From assembly GCF_001514235.1 (NCBI RefSeq), contig NZ_KQ948924.1, positions 124,001-188,000 of the forward strand: DNA of 64,000 nt, in the 5' to 3' direction. This stretch comes from Streptomyces caeruleatus (GTDB lineage Bacteria; Actinomycetota; Actinomycetes; Streptomycetales; Streptomycetaceae). Shown here piece after piece: positions 16,934 to 23,715 of this stretch. How positions within the stretch are numbered: position 1 is the stretch's first letter; every line of letters begins with the position of its first letter. The notes beneath the pieces were generated by a model. It was not told the origin of the DNA, did not search any database, and saw only the letters and a program-made list of their open reading frames with translations. The position numbers and the translations under genes are program-made.

Positions 16934-17842
16934 TCAGTCCCCCCACTCGTCGCCGGACTTCCGGGCGAATACCCCGCCATCCGGCTTGAGCCTGTAGTCC
17001 AAGTCGTAGTACCAGACATCGGTGACGTTGCTGAAGTCCTCGATGACGAACGGCTTGCCCTTGTTGTCGATCTCCTGCTTGCCGTTCTTGCCCGCCGTCA
17101 CGAACTCCGCGGTGATTGTCCACTCGCAGAGCCGACCCTTTTGCGTCATGCTCGCCTTGACGTTCAGGGAGGAAGCGGTGTCGGTGAACGACAGGCTCTC
17201 GTTGCGCTCAGAGGAATACAGTTTCGGCGGCACGGAAGGATCCTTGCTGTAGATCCACGCCTTGGCCGGGTCTTCGTCGAGGTTGAAGCCGATGGCCTCC
17301 ACACCGATGCCGCCAGCCGTGGCCAGGGTGATGAATGTGACCGCCTTCGATGCACGGCAGTTGGAAACCTCGGCCTCGAAGTCCGTGACGGTGACCTTGT
17401 CGCCCGTCGTTCCCGTGAGCTGCATTGCGAAGTCCGTTGCCCGCGCCAGGGCGGGGCGAGCGCCGATGTTGTGCAGGAACTCGCGGAGCTGCCTGTCTGT
17501 CCGTGCGCTGACATCGCGGACCTGAAGGCCCTTCCCGAGCTCTTGAAGGGTCGTGACCTCGTCCGCTGTGAGCTTGCGGTCCAGCGCCCAGCTGAACTCC
17601 TCCTTGTCCTCAGCCCGGTAGCTGTACTTCATGTCCACGCTGAAGACGTCCTCGTTCCTGGCCATCTTGTCTTCCGCGCTCGGCTTCTCACTGTCTCCGC
17701 ATTTGACGTCGCGGCTCTTGATGTTGACGCATCTGCTGTCTTGCACCTTGTTGGATGTCGGTGACTCCTCGTTCCGGCATGCAGCCGCGAGGAGAGCGGT
17801 GGACAGCGCCAGCACGGTGCATTGTGCCGTGATGCGCCTCAT
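16934..17842 (-). CDS. Putative lipoprotein of unknown function, 302 aa
   Basis: The N-terminus MRRITAQCTVLALSTALLAAAC is a lipoprotein signal with the lipobox LAAAC, so Cys22 would be lipidated. The mature part is acidic and hydrophilic and not recognised. Just after the lipobox it carries DSRCVNIKSRDVKCGD, a two-cysteine motif that resembles DSECVDVHGTNTDTC at the C-terminus of the neighbouring membrane protein. Codon use looks less GC-biased than in the flanking core genes. It lies 12 bp downstream of the gene at 17855-18124, so the two are almost certainly cotranscribed. Confidence 0.65.
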   Translation of the reverse strand: MRRITAQCTVLALSTALLAAACRNEESPTSNKVQDSRCVNIKSRDVKCGDSEKPSAEDKMARNEDVFSVDMKYSYRAEDKEEFSWALDRKLTADEVTTLQELGKGLQVRDVSARTDRQLREFLHNIGARPALARATDFAMQLTGTTGDKVTVTDFEAEVSNCRASKAVTFITLATAGGIGVEAIGFNLDEDPAKAWIYSKDPSVPPKLYSSERNESLSFTDTASSLNVKASMTQKGRLCEWTITAEFVTAGKNGKQEIDNKGKPFVIEDFSNVTDVWYYDLDYRLKPDGGVFARKSGDEWGD

Positions 17843-17854
17843 CAGTGCCCCCGT

Positions 17855-18124
17855 CTACTTCTCGGTGCAGGTGTCGGTGTTCGTTCCGTGCACATCAACG
17901 CATTCACTGTCGGTGATGGTCGTGTCGCCTTCCTCGGGCGAACTTCCGTTGAGTACGAGGGGGATGAGTGCGATGCACGCTGCCGCGATGACTCCGGCTG
18001 CTCCGACAATCGCGGCTTTGACCGTGTTGCTCTGCCGGGCATACCAGTTCCTGCGGCCGGGAGCGGGAGGTTGTGCAGGTGGCTGCCCGGGTGATGTGGG
18101 AGGCGGTGTCGGCGCGTTGCTCAT
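17855..18124 (-). CDS. Small single-pass membrane protein with Pro-rich N-terminus, 89 aa
   Basis: A cytoplasmic Pro/Ala-rich segment (about residues 1-25) is followed by RRNWYARQSNTVKAAIVG and one transmembrane helix (about 35-58). A short acidic extracellular tail follows, containing DSECVDVHGTNTDTC. The tail shares spacing and residues with the cysteine motif of the next gene product. The ATG at 18124 was chosen because the Pro-rich start is typical of such actinobacterial proteins; the upstream ribosome site is weak (GGGGG). Function is unknown; the pair may form a membrane complex. Confidence 0.6.
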   Translation of the reverse strand: MSNAPTPPPTSPGQPPAQPPAPGRRNWYARQSNTVKAAIVGAAGVIAAACIALIPLVLNGSSPEEGDTTITDSECVDVHGTNTDTCTEK

Positions 18125-18200
18125 GGGGCCCCCGTAGCGACGATCGTGTGGCATGTCGTGGCGACATCCTGGCCAATGGGGTAGCGCGTCAAACCCAACT

Positions 18201-18218
18201 AAAAATCGGCATATGCCG
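18201..18218 (-). terminator. Palindrome CGGCATATGCCG followed by a T-run on the minus strand
   Basis: The perfect 12-bp palindrome is at 18207-18218; reading the minus strand it is followed by ATTTTTAG. It may be a short terminator facing the membrane-protein operon from upstream, or an operator for that operon. Confidence 0.35.
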
Positions 18219-18257
18219 TGATCCCCCGCCATCTTCGAAGGGTGCGGCATTTCTTAG

Positions 18258-18364
18258 GTGAGCGCATCAGGGACTGCCAGAGGCGGTCGCCGTTGACGGT
18301 GATCTTGTCGGGGGCGAAGTCGGGGGTGGTGTGGGGGGGTGGTGTCCGGGGTGGAACTCGTCAT
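18258..18364 (-). pseudogene. N-terminal remnant of an M20-type N-carbamoyl-amino-acid/allantoate amidohydrolase
   Basis: An ATG at 18364 with GGGAG upstream begins a short frame. Allowing for one extra base in the seven-C run (seven Gs on the plus strand, about 18332-18338), it reads on to DFAPDKITVNGDRLWQSLM. That segment matches, from memory, the start of Zn-dependent amidohydrolases of the hydantoinase-linked M20 group. Homology stops at about 18258, where the accessory patch begins. Only ~35 residues of a ~410-residue protein remain. Confidence 0.5.
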
Positions 18365-18416
18365 GAACTGTCTCCCGGAGGTTGTCGGAAGCGGTGAGGT
18401 GGGTGGCGGGTGCGGA

Positions 18417-19037
18417 TCAGCCGGAGGCCGTTGCGATCACGAGTCCGAAGCCGATCAGGGCGACGCCCGTCGTCCGCCCCAGCGCACGGCGGACCCACGG
18501 CCGGTGGAGGGCCGGCGCGGCCTTGGACAGCAGCAGCACGTAGCTGCCCAGCCAGGCGAGGGTGAGGGCCGTGTGCAGGAGCACGAGGAGCGTCATGGCC
18601 CAGGCGGCGGGCAGTTGGGGCGGTGCCAGCGCGGGCAACAGCCCGGTGTAGAAGACGGCGATCTTCGGGTTGAGGACATTGCTGACCAGGCCGGTCCGCC
18701 AGGGGCCCCCGCCGGTTGCGCGGGAGACGGATTCGGCGGGAGCCGCAGCGGCGCGGCGGTGCTGCCACAGCGCCTGCGCACCCAGGAACACCAGATAGGC
18801 GGCGCCAAGAAGCTTGACGGCAAGGTAGGCCGCGGGCGAGGCGGCGAGTACGGCCGCGAGACCGGCCACGGTCAGCGCGCCCCAGATCAGCAGCCCGGTC
18901 GCGATACCGCCCACGGTTCGCAGCGCGTCACCGCGGCCGGCCAGGAGCGCCCGGCGGGTCACCACCGCCATGTCCGGGCCGGGCACGACGGTCAGCAGCC
19001 CGAGGACACCGATCGCGGCCATGAGGTGAGTCAGCAC
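18417..19037 (-). CDS. LysE/RhtB-family amino-acid exporter, 206 aa
   Basis: The length and a six-helix hydrophobic pattern fit the LysE/RhtB family, and the signature VVPGPDMAVVTRRALLAGRGDALRTVGG (split over residues 17-45) is the family's conserved first-loop motif. NVLNPKIAVFYTGLLP near residue 120 is the second conserved motif. Members export amino acids or related metabolites by proton exchange. The GTG at 19037 has GAGGAGG at good spacing. It is transcribed toward the amidohydrolase remnant. Confidence 0.88.
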   Translation of the reverse strand: MLTHLMAAIGVLGLLTVVPGPDMAVVTRRALLAGRGDALRTVGGIATGLLIWGALTVAGLAAVLAASPAAYLAVKLLGAAYLVFLGAQALWQHRRAAAAPAESVSRATGGGPWRTGLVSNVLNPKIAVFYTGLLPALAPPQLPAAWAMTLLVLLHTALTLAWLGSYVLLLSKAAPALHRPWVRRALGRTTGVALIGFGLVIATASG

Positions 19038-19282
19038 GCTGCCCGCCTCCTCGCGATCGCACTGATCGAACCGGTCGGTAGTGCGGTGGTGAAGGGGCGG
19101 TTGTTCAACGGTCAGGTCTTTCCGACGAAGGAGGAAGGCCTCACAGGCACGCGATCAGGGTGCCGCGACCTCCTTAGATCGGTCCAGCGACTGTTTTCGA
19201 CCTGTACTCATCGGAGAGACCGACCATTGACGGTCCACTCCGCGAGGGCGCGAGGGCGCGAGGGGCGGGGTATTCCCACAGG

Positions 19283-20248
19283 TCAGCGCACCCTCCCGCG
19301 CGGCTTCAAGGGCACCGGCGGCAGTTCCGGCGCGGCCAGTGGGGCGCCCTCGTACCCCTTCACCGCACCGAATCGTGTCCCTTCCATCCAGTCCTGACGA
19401 GCCTGCACGATCTCTTCCTGCGACCGCCCGATCCAGTTCCAGAACATGATCAACTCCTCCTCGAACGGCTCGCCGCCGAGGAGCATCAGGCCGGCGTCCG
19501 AGTCGGCGCGCAGGGGGAGTTCGGTGCGGCCGCAGCCGAGGTAGAGCATGGAGCCGGGCAGGACCGGCACGCCGTCGACGTGGGCTTCGCCGGACATGGA
19601 CAGGACGGCGTACTCGAAGTCCGGGTCCAGCGGGAGGCGTACGTCGGCGCCGTGGGTGAGGGACAGGTCGGCGCCGACGATCGGGGTGTACGTGGTGCCG
19701 GGTGAGGCGGCTCCGTCGAGCGAGCCCAGGATCAGCGTGGCCCGCAGGCCGGGGGCCGTGACGACCGGCAGCTCGGCGTGGTGTTCGAAGTGCGGGTCGG
19801 TGTGGCGGTGGCTGTCCGGGAGGGCGACCCACAGCTGGGCGCCGTGCAGGAAGCGGGCGTGGGCTTTCGGGCTCTCCTCGGAGTGGCTGATCGCGCGGCC
19901 GGAGGTCATCAGGCCCAGTTCGCGCGGGCGGATCGTCTGGAGGCTGCCCGTCGAGTCCCGGTGCAGCACCTCGCCCTCGTGCAGCCAGCTCACCGTCTGC
20001 AGGCCCATGTGCGGGTGCGGCGGCACCTGCATGCCGGCCTCCTCGGCGATGTCGTCGGGGCCGTAGTGATCGACGAAGCACCAGGCGCCGACCATGCGCC
20101 GGCCCAGGTTGGGCAGCAGGCGGCGGACTTCGGTGGATTCGCCGAGCTGGACCCGGCGAGGGCTGAGGAGTTCGCGTACGGGCTCTGCCACGACAAACCC
20201 GCGGCCGCCGCAGACGGCGGGCACCGCCTCGCGATCAAGATTGCTCAT
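19283..20248 (-). CDS. Pirin-family bicupin protein, 321 aa
   Basis: The N-terminal cupin carries the metal-binding histidines in PPHPHMGLQTVSWLHEGEVLHRDSTG (read in two parts, about residues 70-95) and the GRAISHSEES motif near 115-125; the C-terminal cupin is complete. Pirins bind iron and some have quercetinase or regulatory roles; the activity of this one is unknown. I chose the ATG at 20248 over a TTG nine bases upstream. It is divergent from a MarR-type regulator whose promoter region carries AT-rich repeats, so joint control is plausible. Confidence 0.85.
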   Translation of the reverse strand: MSNLDREAVPAVCGGRGFVVAEPVRELLSPRRVQLGESTEVRRLLPNLGRRMVGAWCFVDHYGPDDIAEEAGMQVPPHPHMGLQTVSWLHEGEVLHRDSTGSLQTIRPRELGLMTSGRAISHSEESPKAHARFLHGAQLWVALPDSHRHTDPHFEHHAELPVVTAPGLRATLILGSLDGAASPGTTYTPIVGADLSLTHGADVRLPLDPDFEYAVLSMSGEAHVDGVPVLPGSMLYLGCGRTELPLRADSDAGLMLLGGEPFEEELIMFWNWIGRSQEEIVQARQDWMEGTRFGAVKGYEGAPLAAPELPPVPLKPRGRVR

Positions 20249-20322
20249 GTCGCCCAAACTAGCCCTGCCGGGGCCGCCACGTCAGTCCGTCACCCGGGGC
20301 TGTCTCGATGCCCACCGGAAAA

Positions 20323-20350
20323 TAGTAGCCATGTATATAGTAGCCATGTA
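20323..20350. promoter_or_regulatory. Two 13-bp direct repeats (TAGTAGCCATGTA) overlapping promoter-like elements
   Basis: Copies at 20323-20335 and 20338-20350 repeat with a 15-bp period in an unusually AT-rich island between the pirin and MarR genes. A TANNNT element (TACGGT, 20349-20354) lies 7 bases before the MarR ATG, which fits a leaderless start. The repeats are a good candidate for the MarR autoregulatory site. Confidence 0.5.
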
Positions 20351-20361
20351 CGGTATTCATC

Positions 20362-20871
20362 ATGAGCAAGGGTTCCGAGCACGCCTCACCCGGCTTCCTG
20401 GTGTGGCGCCTGTCGACGAAGTGGCGGGTCGCGGTCGACCGGGCCGTGGCCCCGCTGGGACTCACCCACGCGCAATACGCGCTGGTGGCCTCGCTGTACG
20501 GCATGCAGCGCCACGGGGAGCGCCCCAGTCAGCGACGCCTCGCCGACCACACCGGGCTGGAACCGCTGTACGTCTCCAAACTGGCGCGCGCCCTGGAGAG
20601 CGCCGGCCTCCTCGAGCGCGTCCGGGATCCCCGCGACCCGCGCGCGGTGCAGCTGGCACTGACCGAGCGGGGCCGGGAGCGGACCCGGCAGGCGATCGAG
20701 GTCGTGCAAGGGCTGCTGGAGCAGTTGCTCGCGCCGCTCGGGGGCCTGGACAGCGCGCGTACCCGGGAGTTCAGGCGCGAGCTGGCCGCCCTGCTCGACG
20801 TGTCCCTCGACCCCTTCGCCTCTCTCGGCCCGCTCGCCCTGGACGGCGGGTCCGACAAGGAGCAGTCATGA
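20362..20871 (+). CDS. MarR-family transcriptional regulator, 169 aa
   Basis: A winged helix-turn-helix of the MarR type spans about residues 30-130 (GLTHAQYALVASLYGMQ, RRLADHTGLEPLYVSKLARALE, DPRAVQLALTERGRE). The family commonly senses phenolics, oxidants or antibiotics and represses its own operon. No Shine-Dalgarno sequence is visible before the ATG, but a TANNNT box sits 7 bases upstream, so a leaderless transcript is likely. Its stop overlaps the next start as ATGA, so the two regulators are coupled. Confidence 0.88.
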   Translation: MSKGSEHASPGFLVWRLSTKWRVAVDRAVAPLGLTHAQYALVASLYGMQRHGERPSQRRLADHTGLEPLYVSKLARALESAGLLERVRDPRDPRAVQLALTERGRERTRQAIEVVQGLLEQLLAPLGGLDSARTREFRRELAALLDVSLDPFASLGPLALDGGSDKEQS

Positions 20872-21332
20872 CCACCGCCACGACCACCCCCACTCCCCCG
20901 CTCAACCCCCGCGTCATAGCCCTGGCCCACTACGCGAGCCGAGCCCTGCTGGAGAACGTGCTGGCCCGCCACGGCGTGACCTTCCAGCAGTCCGTCACCC
21001 TCCGGCTCGTCGCCGTCGCCGACGCCGACGCGCCGGTCGAGCGGGAGCACCTGGTCGGCGGCGTCGTCGGCGCCCTCAAAATCGACGCGGCGGACGCGCA
21101 CTCCGTGGTCGACGAGCTGATCACCGCCGGGGCGCTGGTCGCCCAGGGGCCGTCGCTGGTGCGGATCACGGACGCCGGACGGGAGTTGTACGAGCGGACG
21201 TCCACCGAGACCGCGCCGATCACCGCCCGGGTCTACGCCGGTATCCCCGCGGAGGATCTCGCTGTCGCCGGACGCGTACTGAGCCTCATCACCGAGCGGG
21301 CCGACGCGGAGTTCGCGGCCCTGGCCCAGTGA
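20868..21332 (+). CDS. Second MarR-like winged-helix protein, 154 aa
   Basis: The start overlaps the upstream MarR stop (ATGA). The protein resembles a MarR fold: an N-terminal helix (LAHYASRALLENVLARHGVTF), a winged-helix region with SVVDELITAGAL and LVRITDAGRELYER, and a C-terminal dimerisation helix. The recognition helix is less typical than in its neighbour, so it may act as a hetero-partner rather than an independent DNA binder; this is inference. No separate promoter is visible. Confidence 0.65.
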   Translation: MTTATTTPTPPLNPRVIALAHYASRALLENVLARHGVTFQQSVTLRLVAVADADAPVEREHLVGGVVGALKIDAADAHSVVDELITAGALVAQGPSLVRITDAGRELYERTSTETAPITARVYAGIPAEDLAVAGRVLSLITERADAEFAALAQ

Positions 21333-21357
21333 CGGAACACCGGCGGCCGAGCAGCGG

Positions 21358-22755
21358 TCAGCTCACCTCGGCGGGCTTCCGCCTGCCCCGCCGGTGGGCC
21401 ACCTCGCCGAGGACCACGTCCACGACGACGAAAGCGGCCAGTGAGATGCCGAGGAGCGGTACGAAGTAGCCGACCACGGCGACGACCGCCACCAGTGGGA
21501 CCAGGATCTGCGGGGGCACCTGCTGCCAGGCACCGCGCGGTACGGGCCGGCCGAAGGCGGAGCCGCGGCCGCGCTGCCACCACATGCGGTAGCCCCACAC
21601 GATCAGCACGATCAGCGAGAGCGCCAGCAGCATCAGGGCGATCTGGTTGACCAGGCCGAACAGGACACCGGTGTGCAGGTCGATGCCCCAGCGGGTCAGC
21701 TTGGCGAGCACCGGGTAGTCCTCGAACCGCACGACGTCGGTGACCGCGCCCGTGGTCGGGTCGATCGCGGCCGCGTCCTGCTTCGACGGCCAGCTGCGCT
21801 GCACCTGACGCACCACGTACGCGGACGAGGAGTCGGCGGGCGGCACGATCTCCACGGGGTCGCCCAGGCCCTCGGCGCGCGCGGCCGCCAGGACCTTGTC
21901 GAGGCCGACGCCGTGCTCACCGCTCCCTCCCGTGCCGGCGGCGCCGCCGTGGCCCCCGTGGTCGCCGCCCGCCGAGGCCGAGACGGACGGGGTGGCCTGG
22001 CCGAGGGAGGTGCGCAGCTCGTCGATGTGGGCACCGGCGTACGCGGACCAGGTCAGGCCGGTCGCGGAGAGGAAGAAGAAGCCGATCGCGGCCCAGACTC
22101 CGACGGTGCCGTGCAGACCGAGGGTACGGCGGCGTCCGCTGGTGCCCCGCACCTTGCGCAGGGCGCGGCGGCGGGAGAACCACAGCACCAGGCCACCGCC
22201 CGCGATCACCCAGAGCCAGCTGGCCGCCAACTCGCTGTAGAGGCGGCCGTTCTCGCCGAGGTGCAGGTCGCGGTGGAACTCGTCGATCCAGGTGCGCAGC
22301 GGCAGGGCGCCGGTCGAGCCGTACTGTTCGAGGGCGCCACACACCTTCGCGGTGTACGGGTCGACGAACACGGCCAGCGTGTGGTCGGCGTCGACGCCCT
22401 TGACTCCGGACAGCATGACCCTGGTGGTCGCGTCGGCCTCCGGGGACGGCCGTACGGCCGAGACCGTGCCCTCGGGGTGGGCCTTGCGCACGGCGGCGAC
22501 CTGCTGGGATATCGGCAGTTTCGCGTCGCCGACCGGGACGGTCAGTTCGTGGGCGTACACGAGTTTCTCGGCCTGGAACGCTCCGGCGTACAGGAAGCCG
22601 GTGGCCGCGGCGACGAGCAGGAACGGCGCGACGAGCACTCCGGCGTAGAAGTGCAGACGCAGGATCAGCGGGCGCAGGGGCGCCCATCTGCGGGGCGACG
22701 CGGGGGCGTCGGGCCGCGTCGCCTCCTCCGGGGTGGTCGAGGGAGCGATCGACAT
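21358..22755 (-). CDS. PepSY-domain membrane protein, 465 aa
   Basis: Four main transmembrane segments are spread through the protein (near residues 30-55, 195-215, 225-250 and 380-405), with further hydrophobic helices at the C-terminus. The loops carry PepSY modules (ISQQVAAVRKAHPEGTVSAVRPSPE and the matching second copy). A His/Gly-rich loop (GGDHGGHGGAAGTGG, about 280-300) and the conserved RWGIDLHTGVLFG suggest metal or haem handling, as in the PiuB/iron-regulated group. No iron-box operator is evident. Confidence 0.82.
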   Translation of the reverse strand: MSIAPSTTPEEATRPDAPASPRRWAPLRPLILRLHFYAGVLVAPFLLVAAATGFLYAGAFQAEKLVYAHELTVPVGDAKLPISQQVAAVRKAHPEGTVSAVRPSPEADATTRVMLSGVKGVDADHTLAVFVDPYTAKVCGALEQYGSTGALPLRTWIDEFHRDLHLGENGRLYSELAASWLWVIAGGGLVLWFSRRRALRKVRGTSGRRRTLGLHGTVGVWAAIGFFFLSATGLTWSAYAGAHIDELRTSLGQATPSVSASAGGDHGGHGGAAGTGGSGEHGVGLDKVLAAARAEGLGDPVEIVPPADSSSAYVVRQVQRSWPSKQDAAAIDPTTGAVTDVVRFEDYPVLAKLTRWGIDLHTGVLFGLVNQIALMLLALSLIVLIVWGYRMWWQRGRGSAFGRPVPRGAWQQVPPQILVPLVAVVAVVGYFVPLLGISLAAFVVVDVVLGEVAHRRGRRKPAEVS

Positions 22756-22907
22756 CGGCGGCTTCTCCGGGGAGTGGGGAGCGGGGACGGTGTGTGCTGT
22801 AGCGGTCCAGTAGTCGGGCGGAGGGGCCGTCGAGTTCCCGCTATCTCAAGTGACGTGTGTCACAAGGCAGTCGGGCAGCGGTGCGGGGGTCATGGCATCC
22901 TGGCGCG

Positions 22908-23552
22908 ATGGCACTACCGAACGATCACGCGCCCCTGGCCGAACAGGTCGAGCAACTCCTGGCCACCGAGGGCCCGTTGCCCATCGTGGCAGCCGGGGAC
23001 CCGGTGCTCCGGCGCCCCACGGAGCCCTTCGACGGCCAGCTGGAGCCCGCGCTGCTGGCCCGCTTCGTCGAGGCCCTCCGGATCACGATGCACGCGGCGC
23101 CCGGCGTCGGTCTCGCCGCGCCGCAGGTCGGGGTGGGTCTGCGGATCGCGGTGATCGAGGATCCGGCGCCGGTGCCGGAGGAGGTACGGCTGGCTCGCGG
23201 ACGGGTGCCGCAGCCGTTCCGGGTGCTGGTGAACCCGTCGTACGAAGCGGTCGGCGGCGAGCGTGCCGCGTTCTTCGAGGGATGTCTGAGCGTCCCGGGC
23301 TATCAGGCGGTCGTGGCCCGGGCCGCGGAGGTGCGGCTGACCTGTGCGGACGAGCAGGGGCGCGCGGTCGACGAGGTGTTCACGGGGTGGCCCGCCCGGA
23401 TCGTGCAGCACGAGACGGACCACCTCGACGGCATGCTCTACCTGGACCGGGCCGAGCTGCGCTCCCTCTCCTCGAACCAGGCCGCCGCCGAGTACTGGGC
23501 CCAGCCGGTACCGGACGTGGCGGCGCGGGCCCTCGGCTTCGACCTGCCGTGA
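22908..23552 (+). CDS. def: Peptide deformylase, 214 aa
   Basis: All three deformylase motifs are present: GVGLAAPQVG (about residues 66-75), EGCLSVPG (124-131) with the metal cysteine, and QHETDHLDG (167-175) with the two metal histidines and catalytic glutamate. The enzyme removes the formyl group from nascent proteins. I chose the ATG at 22908; a GTG at 22857 is in frame but adds an unconserved stretch. It lies just upstream of an ABC-F gene. This may be one of several deformylases, as streptomycetes often carry extra copies. Confidence 0.9.
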   Translation: MALPNDHAPLAEQVEQLLATEGPLPIVAAGDPVLRRPTEPFDGQLEPALLARFVEALRITMHAAPGVGLAAPQVGVGLRIAVIEDPAPVPEEVRLARGRVPQPFRVLVNPSYEAVGGERAAFFEGCLSVPGYQAVVARAAEVRLTCADEQGRAVDEVFTGWPARIVQHETDHLDGMLYLDRAELRSLSSNQAAAEYWAQPVPDVAARALGFDLP

Positions 23553-23633
23553 TCCGGCGGCCGACCGCCCTGCCGGCCGGCCCCGTCGATAAATCAGCGG
23601 CGCCCGACGCAGCACCCTCGCTACCCTGACCGC

Positions 23634-23657
23634 ATGTCGACGCCCCGAATCTCCTAG
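23634..23657 (+). promoter_or_regulatory. Seven-codon upstream ORF (MSTPRIS) before the ABC-F gene
   Basis: ATG at 23634 to TAG at 23657 encodes only MSTPRIS. A TACCCT box (23622-23627, TANNNT) lies 6 bases before it, which fits a leaderless transcript starting at this ATG. The ABC-F start is 58 bp past the stop. Antibiotic-resistance ABC-F genes are commonly controlled by ribosome stalling on such leader peptides. Confidence 0.55.
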
Positions 23658-23659
23658 CC

Positions 23660-23708
23660 GAGGACCCGCTTCCACGCCACCCGTGTGTCCTCTTGCTTGT
23701 TCGGAGCG
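23660..23708 (+). promoter_or_regulatory. Candidate attenuator between leader ORF and ABC-F gene
   Basis: GAGGAC (23660-23665) can pair with GTCCTC (23687-23692), followed by TTGCTTGTT. Alternatively CGCTTCC (23667-23673) can pair with the ribosome site GGAGCG (23703-23708). The two foldings compete, as expected for attenuation, but the stems are short. Confidence 0.3.
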
Positions 23709-23715
23709 TCTTCTC

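Noticed and set aside
19038..19282. Possible gene fragment downstream of the LysE promoter (plus-strand reading with VVKGRLFNGQVFPTKEEGL)
   Set aside because: No family recognised, no start or ribosome site, and the reading cannot be extended with confidence.
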